DNA of 8,631 nucleotides. Source: DSAR01 sp034437315. GTDB taxonomy: Bacteria > Chloroflexota > Anaerolineae > B4-G1. Below the pieces are notes generated by a model. The model was not told where the DNA came from. It did no database searches and saw only the letters and a program-made list of their open reading frames with translations. The position numbers were made by a program, and so were the translations under genes. Positions 6,489 through 8,631 of this stretch are shown piece after piece. Location: NCBI GenBank assembly GCA_034437315.1, contig DAOTUC010000275.1, positions 1 through 8,631 of the forward strand, read 5' to 3'. Every line of letters begins with the position of its first letter. Positions within the stretch are counted from its first letter, which is position 1.

Positions 6489-7400
6489 ATGAAAACTGTG
6501 AAACCGCACCCCCGCACCCAAAACGTGTTCGTGCAAGACGGCAAGCCACTGGTCGCCCAGGTCCCCCACCTGAATGGGGATTATCTGCCGACGTCGATTG
6601 AGACAGCGCTCTGCCTGTTAGGTGGACTGGAGAAAGCGATCCAACCCGGCGACCGCGTCATGCTCAAGCCGAATTTCAACTGCTCGTACACCTTGCCCCT
6701 CTCGACCGACCTGGGGTTCTTGCGCGCTGCCATCGAGGTGTTGCAGGACGCCGGTGCCCGCGTCACCGTCGGTGAGATGTCCGGCAAGGCCGACGGTCCC
6801 ACCGATAAGGTGGTCGACAATCTGTGTGTGTCGCCGATGCTAGAGCGATATGGCGTCCCTTTCGTCAATTTCGAGGCGGATGAGTGGATCAGGCTGACAG
6901 TCGACGGGGAATATTGGCGCTCGTTCCGCGCGCCCCGCAGCCTCTACGAGGCGGACAAGCGGGTCTACTTGGCCAATATGCGCTGCCACTCCTCGGCCCG
7001 CTTCTCGGCCGGGATCAAACTGGGCGTCGGCTGGATCGACCTGGAGGACCGCAAGTACTTGCACGAGGACCGCTCGCTGGTCGAGGCCAAAATCGCCGAA
7101 CTGCACCTGGGCTGGCAGCCCAACCTGATCCTGATCGACGGGCGGCGCAGCACCGTGAGCGCCTACGGCCGGGGCGAGTACGTCTATCCCAACGTGATCA
7201 TGGCCTCCGGAGACATGGTCGCGCTCGACACCGAGGTGGTGAAAATCCTCCGGCGATTTCCCGAGGGAAACCGGCTCAATGCGCCCATTGAGGAAATGGG
7301 CCAACTCAAGATCGCTCAGGCCCACAGCTTGGGGTCGATGGACTACACCCTCATCCAGGCGCCCGCGCGCACCCAAACCGAAGAAGACGCTCGATACTGA
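6489..7400 (+). CDS. DUF362 domain protein
   Basis: The 303-residue protein matches the DUF362 family. Supporting features are MLKPNFN (58-64) after an IQPGDRV segment, the VTVGEMSG stretch (92-99), CHSSARFSAGIKLG (166-179), and LILIDGRR (213-220). There are few Cys residues and no CX2CX2C clusters, so it lacks the ferredoxin domain fused to some family members. No signal peptide or membrane segment is seen. The biochemical role of the family is poorly defined. The ATG has a weak AGGA (6481-6484) four bases upstream and lies 10 nt after the aminotransferase stop, so coupled expression is likely. That pairing hints at an amino-acid-related or cofactor pathway, but this is only inference from proximity. 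Confidence 0.8.
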   Translation: MKTVKPHPRTQNVFVQDGKPLVAQVPHLNGDYLPTSIETALCLLGGLEKAIQPGDRVMLKPNFNCSYTLPLSTDLGFLRAAIEVLQDAGARVTVGEMSGKADGPTDKVVDNLCVSPMLERYGVPFVNFEADEWIRLTVDGEYWRSFRAPRSLYEADKRVYLANMRCHSSARFSAGIKLGVGWIDLEDRKYLHEDRSLVEAKIAELHLGWQPNLILIDGRRSTVSAYGRGEYVYPNVIMASGDMVALDTEVVKILRRFPEGNRLNAPIEEMGQLKIAQAHSLGSMDYTLIQAPARTQTEEDARY

Positions 7401-7404
7401 ATTC

Positions 7405-7576
7405 GTACTTATTTAGCGTCTGCCGAGGTGACCCCCATATATGGTGGTTTTTCTGTCCTGACCCCCATATGTAGGGGTACGGCCTCTGCGTCTCACACTT
7501 GGCACCCCATATATGGGGGGCAAATCGAATATTACCCCCACATATAGGGGTGCGGCGATACACGCTAAATAAGTAC
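7405..7576. repeat. 172-bp symmetric block with 15-bp inverted ends
   Basis: GTACTTATTTAGCGT (7405-7419) is exactly the reverse complement of 7562-7576. Between these ends lie four 18-bp near-palindromes at 7431, 7461, 7504 and 7534, with start-to-start distances of 30, 43 and 30. The block is almost mirror-symmetric: the centre of the ends is 7490.5, and the inner motifs mirror each other to within one base. The inner and outer gaps (12 and 12, 11 and 10) also match. It has no coding potential. It could be a MITE-like element (palindromic GTAC at both ends could be a 4-bp target duplication), an array of dimer-binding sites such as a centromere or origin, or a large cruciform. It begins four bases after the DUF362 stop. 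Confidence 0.75.
7431..7551. promoter_or_regulatory. Four 18-bp near-palindromic sites
   Basis: The sites are ACCCCCATATATGGTGGT (7431-7448), ACCCCCATATGTAGGGGT (7461-7478), ACCCCATATATGGGGGGC (7504-7521) and ACCCCCACATATAGGGGT (7534-7551). Each has C-rich and G-rich arms around an AT-rich core, so each could bind a symmetric protein dimer or form a small hairpin. The spacings of 30 and 43 bp are close to three and four helical turns, placing the sites roughly on one DNA face. The binding protein is unknown. Confidence 0.6.
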
Positions 7577-7586
7577 CCAAAACAAA

Positions 7587-7616
7587 AAAGAGCACGGGCG
7601 ATCACCCGTGCTCTTT
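7587..7616 (-). terminator. Strong intrinsic terminator of the leftward module
   Basis: A perfect 12-bp stem (7587-7598 with 7605-7616) and a 6-nt loop are followed, on the - strand, by a T-rich run from the CTCTTTTTTG stretch. This fits termination of the leftward helicase-remnant transcript, whose stop is at 7634. On the + strand the stem is followed only by an interrupted T-run (TTTCACTTTC), so it may act weakly in that direction too, for the aminotransferase-DUF362 unit. Confidence 0.8.
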
Positions 7617-7633
7617 CACTTTCTCACACACAC

Positions 7634-8109
7634 TCACAACCGCGCCCGCAGACCCGAGCGCCTCAGTGGTGCATCGTCGTTGTTGACCGCGATGTGCACT
7701 GCCTGTCGCGTGCCGACTAGCACCGCTAAGCGCTCGGCACGGGTGACCGCAGTATAGAACAAATTCCTCCGCAGCATCATATAGTGCTGGGTCGTCATCG
7801 GCATTACAACAGCTGGATACTCGCTGCCCTGGGCCTTGTGAATGGAAGCGGCGAAGGCGTGCTTGAGATCGGACGCCTCTGACCACCGGTAGGGGACGTT
7901 GCAATCGCCGTCCATTTTCACCCACAGACCCTGTGCCTCGATACCGGTTACCCGTCCCACGTCGCCGTTGAATACCTCGTCGGATGTTTTTCATCCGCGG
8001 CGTAATCGTTGCGCGTCTGCATGACTTTGTCGCCCACGCGGAAGACGCGCTTCCCGACCTTTTTCTCCGCTTTTTGTGGAGAGGGCGGATTGGTACGCAA
8101 CCCGCGCAT
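7634..8109 (-). pseudogene. RecD2-type helicase, truncated and frameshifted 3' remnant
   Basis: Read leftwards, one frame gives NPPSPQK, then FRVGDKVMQTRNDY; after a one-base shift the next frame gives EVFNGDVGRV, then AASIHKAQGSEYPAVV (SF1 helicase motif V) and NLFYTAVTRAERL (motif VI). This is the C-terminal end of a RecD2/TraA-like SF1B DNA helicase, normally over 700 residues; only about 155 remain. The frame break sits at a run of five A (7987-7991 on this strand), where one extra A would restore the frame. The N-terminal ATPase motifs, including Walker A, are absent, so it cannot be an active helicase even if the shift were a sequencing error. It lies downstream of the SSB-like gene and ends at the terminator at 7587-7616. 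It probably comes from a plasmid or integrative element. Confidence 0.75.
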
Positions 8110-8234
8110 CGCGCAATGTCAAATCGCCGAATAGGCTCAGTTGCTTCCGTTGCTATAAACGTCGCGCTCCCCTGTGATCTTTTCGATGATTGGCCCCCGC
8201 TCTTCCCGATGAACCCGCCGGATCGGGGGCCTGG
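8110..8234 (-). other. Decayed spacer between SSB-like gene and helicase remnant
   Basis: No clear gene is seen. Two - strand frames carry protein-like fragments, RGPIIEKITGERDVYSNGS in one and QLSLFGDLTLRDARVA in another, both interrupted by stops or shifts. They may be remains of genes deleted between the SSB-like gene and the helicase, or chance. There is no start codon with a ribosome site. Confidence 0.3.
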
Positions 8235-8609
8235 TCAGCGCTTCTTCGTTGACAACAGTTGGGTGACGATTCCGTCTGCTTGCTGTGCCTCAATCTCTAA
8301 TGCCAACTTGCCGTCTCCGGTGTTGTGAGCGCTGTCCAGAAAATCCGTCAGGCTCTGAGTATACTGGCGGCTCTCCAACCAACCGTGCACCTGCACCCGC
8401 TGGCCCGACTCGAAACGGACGGGCAACCCCGCCATCAGCGAGGCCGGGAGCTTGACGGTGACGTAATCCGGCCGGTCTCGGTTCTCTTCTTCATTCTCTT
8501 TACGCGGACGGTCCGGGTCGCGATAGGCGGCCAGGCGAAAGAACTGGTCGTTCGAGTACGTCCACTGTTTTTTGGTGACGTAGCCCTCGATGTGTACTTC
8601 GTTTAGCAT
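8235..8609 (-). CDS. SSB-like single-stranded DNA-binding (OB-fold) protein
   Basis: The 124-residue product begins MLNEVHIEGYVTKKQW and continues with FFRLAAYRDPDRP, then DYVTVKLPASLMAGLP and GQRVQVHGWLESRQY. This is the order of beta strands in an SSB-type OB fold: first strand near the N-terminus, a middle strand, a loop, then V-x-V-x-G-W-L. A charged insert (KENEEENRD) lies between the strands. The C-terminus (QLLSTKKR) is basic and lacks the acidic DDDIPF-like tail that recruits partners in chromosomal SSBs, which fits a plasmid- or element-encoded paralogue. The ATG has AGGAGG (complement of 8618-8623) eight bases upstream. It lies upstream of the helicase remnant, as in mobile-element replication or transfer modules. 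The sequence is divergent, so the SSB call is moderate. Confidence 0.65.
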   Translation of the reverse strand: MLNEVHIEGYVTKKQWTYSNDQFFRLAAYRDPDRPRKENEEENRDRPDYVTVKLPASLMAGLPVRFESGQRVQVHGWLESRQYTQSLTDFLDSAHNTGDGKLALEIEAQQADGIVTQLLSTKKR

Positions 8610-8617
8610 ACTGTGAT

Positions 8618-8623
8618 CCTCCT
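8618..8623 (-). promoter_or_regulatory. Ribosome binding site of the SSB-like gene
   Basis: CCTCCT on the + strand gives AGGAGG on the coding strand, eight bases before the ATG at 8609. It is a near-ideal Shine-Dalgarno and fixes the start. Any promoter would lie beyond the right edge. Confidence 0.75.
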
Positions 8624-8631
8624 CTTTTGGT

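Noticed and set aside
7431..7551. Possible short CRISPR array
   Set aside because: The four repeats are only 18 bp, not identical, individually palindromic, and separated by 12, 25 and 12 bp, all unlike CRISPR repeats and spacers. No cas gene is present.
7987..7991. Programmed -1 frameshift in the helicase gene
   Set aside because: There is no canonical slippery heptamer in the correct phase, and the gene already lacks its N-terminal domains, so decay or a homopolymer error is simpler.
7602..7994. 130-residue - strand frame over the helicase remnant
   Set aside because: It is Arg-rich and out of frame with the conserved helicase motifs V and VI, and it runs into the terminator hairpin.
7984..8328. 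114-residue + strand frame opposite the helicase remnant and SSB-like gene
   Set aside because: It is antisense to two regions with recognisable protein homology and has no ribosome site or family motif.

Overview
The window reads as a high-GC bacterial chromosome segment. The organism is most likely a Chloroflexota bacterium of the Anaerolineae type. That placement is inferred from three things: a TGCTATAAT extended -10 promoter, a LuxR-HTH/transmembrane/Kelch protein ending in a short Phe-Ile-Pro-Val tail, and a Chloroflexota-like set of housekeeping genes. No rRNA, tRNA or marker gene is present to confirm it. Six intact genes lie on the + strand (582-7400). The ends look mobile: a probable transposon end on the left (about 231-280), and a different, partly decayed mobile-type module on the - strand at the right (7587-8631).

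Left edge (1-581): no convincing gene. It holds a cluster of perfect palindromes (9-64), two 15-bp direct repeats next to a TGTGTC-type terminus (233-280) that resemble a transposase-binding end, a good sigma-70-type promoter (321-348), and a leader of roughly 225 nt before the first gene.

Unit 1 (582-3868) is a compact probable operon: a AAA+ ATPase with an N-terminal winged-helix-like domain, a glycerophosphodiester phosphodiesterase, and a membrane-anchored metallophosphoesterase whose GTG start overlaps the preceding stop. The metallophosphoesterase has lost the usual Gly-Asn-His motif. The last two genes suggest phospholipid or phosphodiester turnover at the membrane. The ATPase's link to this is unknown.

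Unit 2 (3986-5341) has its own promoter. It encodes a single-pass membrane protein with a cytoplasmic LuxR-type DNA-binding domain and an external six-bladed Kelch propeller, which looks like a one-component transmembrane regulator. Unit 3 (5405-7400) is a fold-type I PLP aminotransferase with a TTG start and strong Shine-Dalgarno, followed 10 nt later by a DUF362 protein. Short hairpin-forming repeats sit in front of units 2 and 3.

Right edge: four bases after the DUF362 stop begins a 172-bp block (7405-7576) with perfect 15-bp inverted ends and four 18-bp near-palindromes, arranged almost mirror-symmetrically about the centre. It is not a CRISPR. It may be a MITE-like element or a multi-site protein-binding locus, and it is the most unusual structure in the window. 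Beyond it are a strong terminator, a truncated and frameshifted 3' remnant of a RecD2-type helicase, and an intact SSB-like OB-fold gene, all read leftwards. These look like the edge of an integrated plasmid or ICE.
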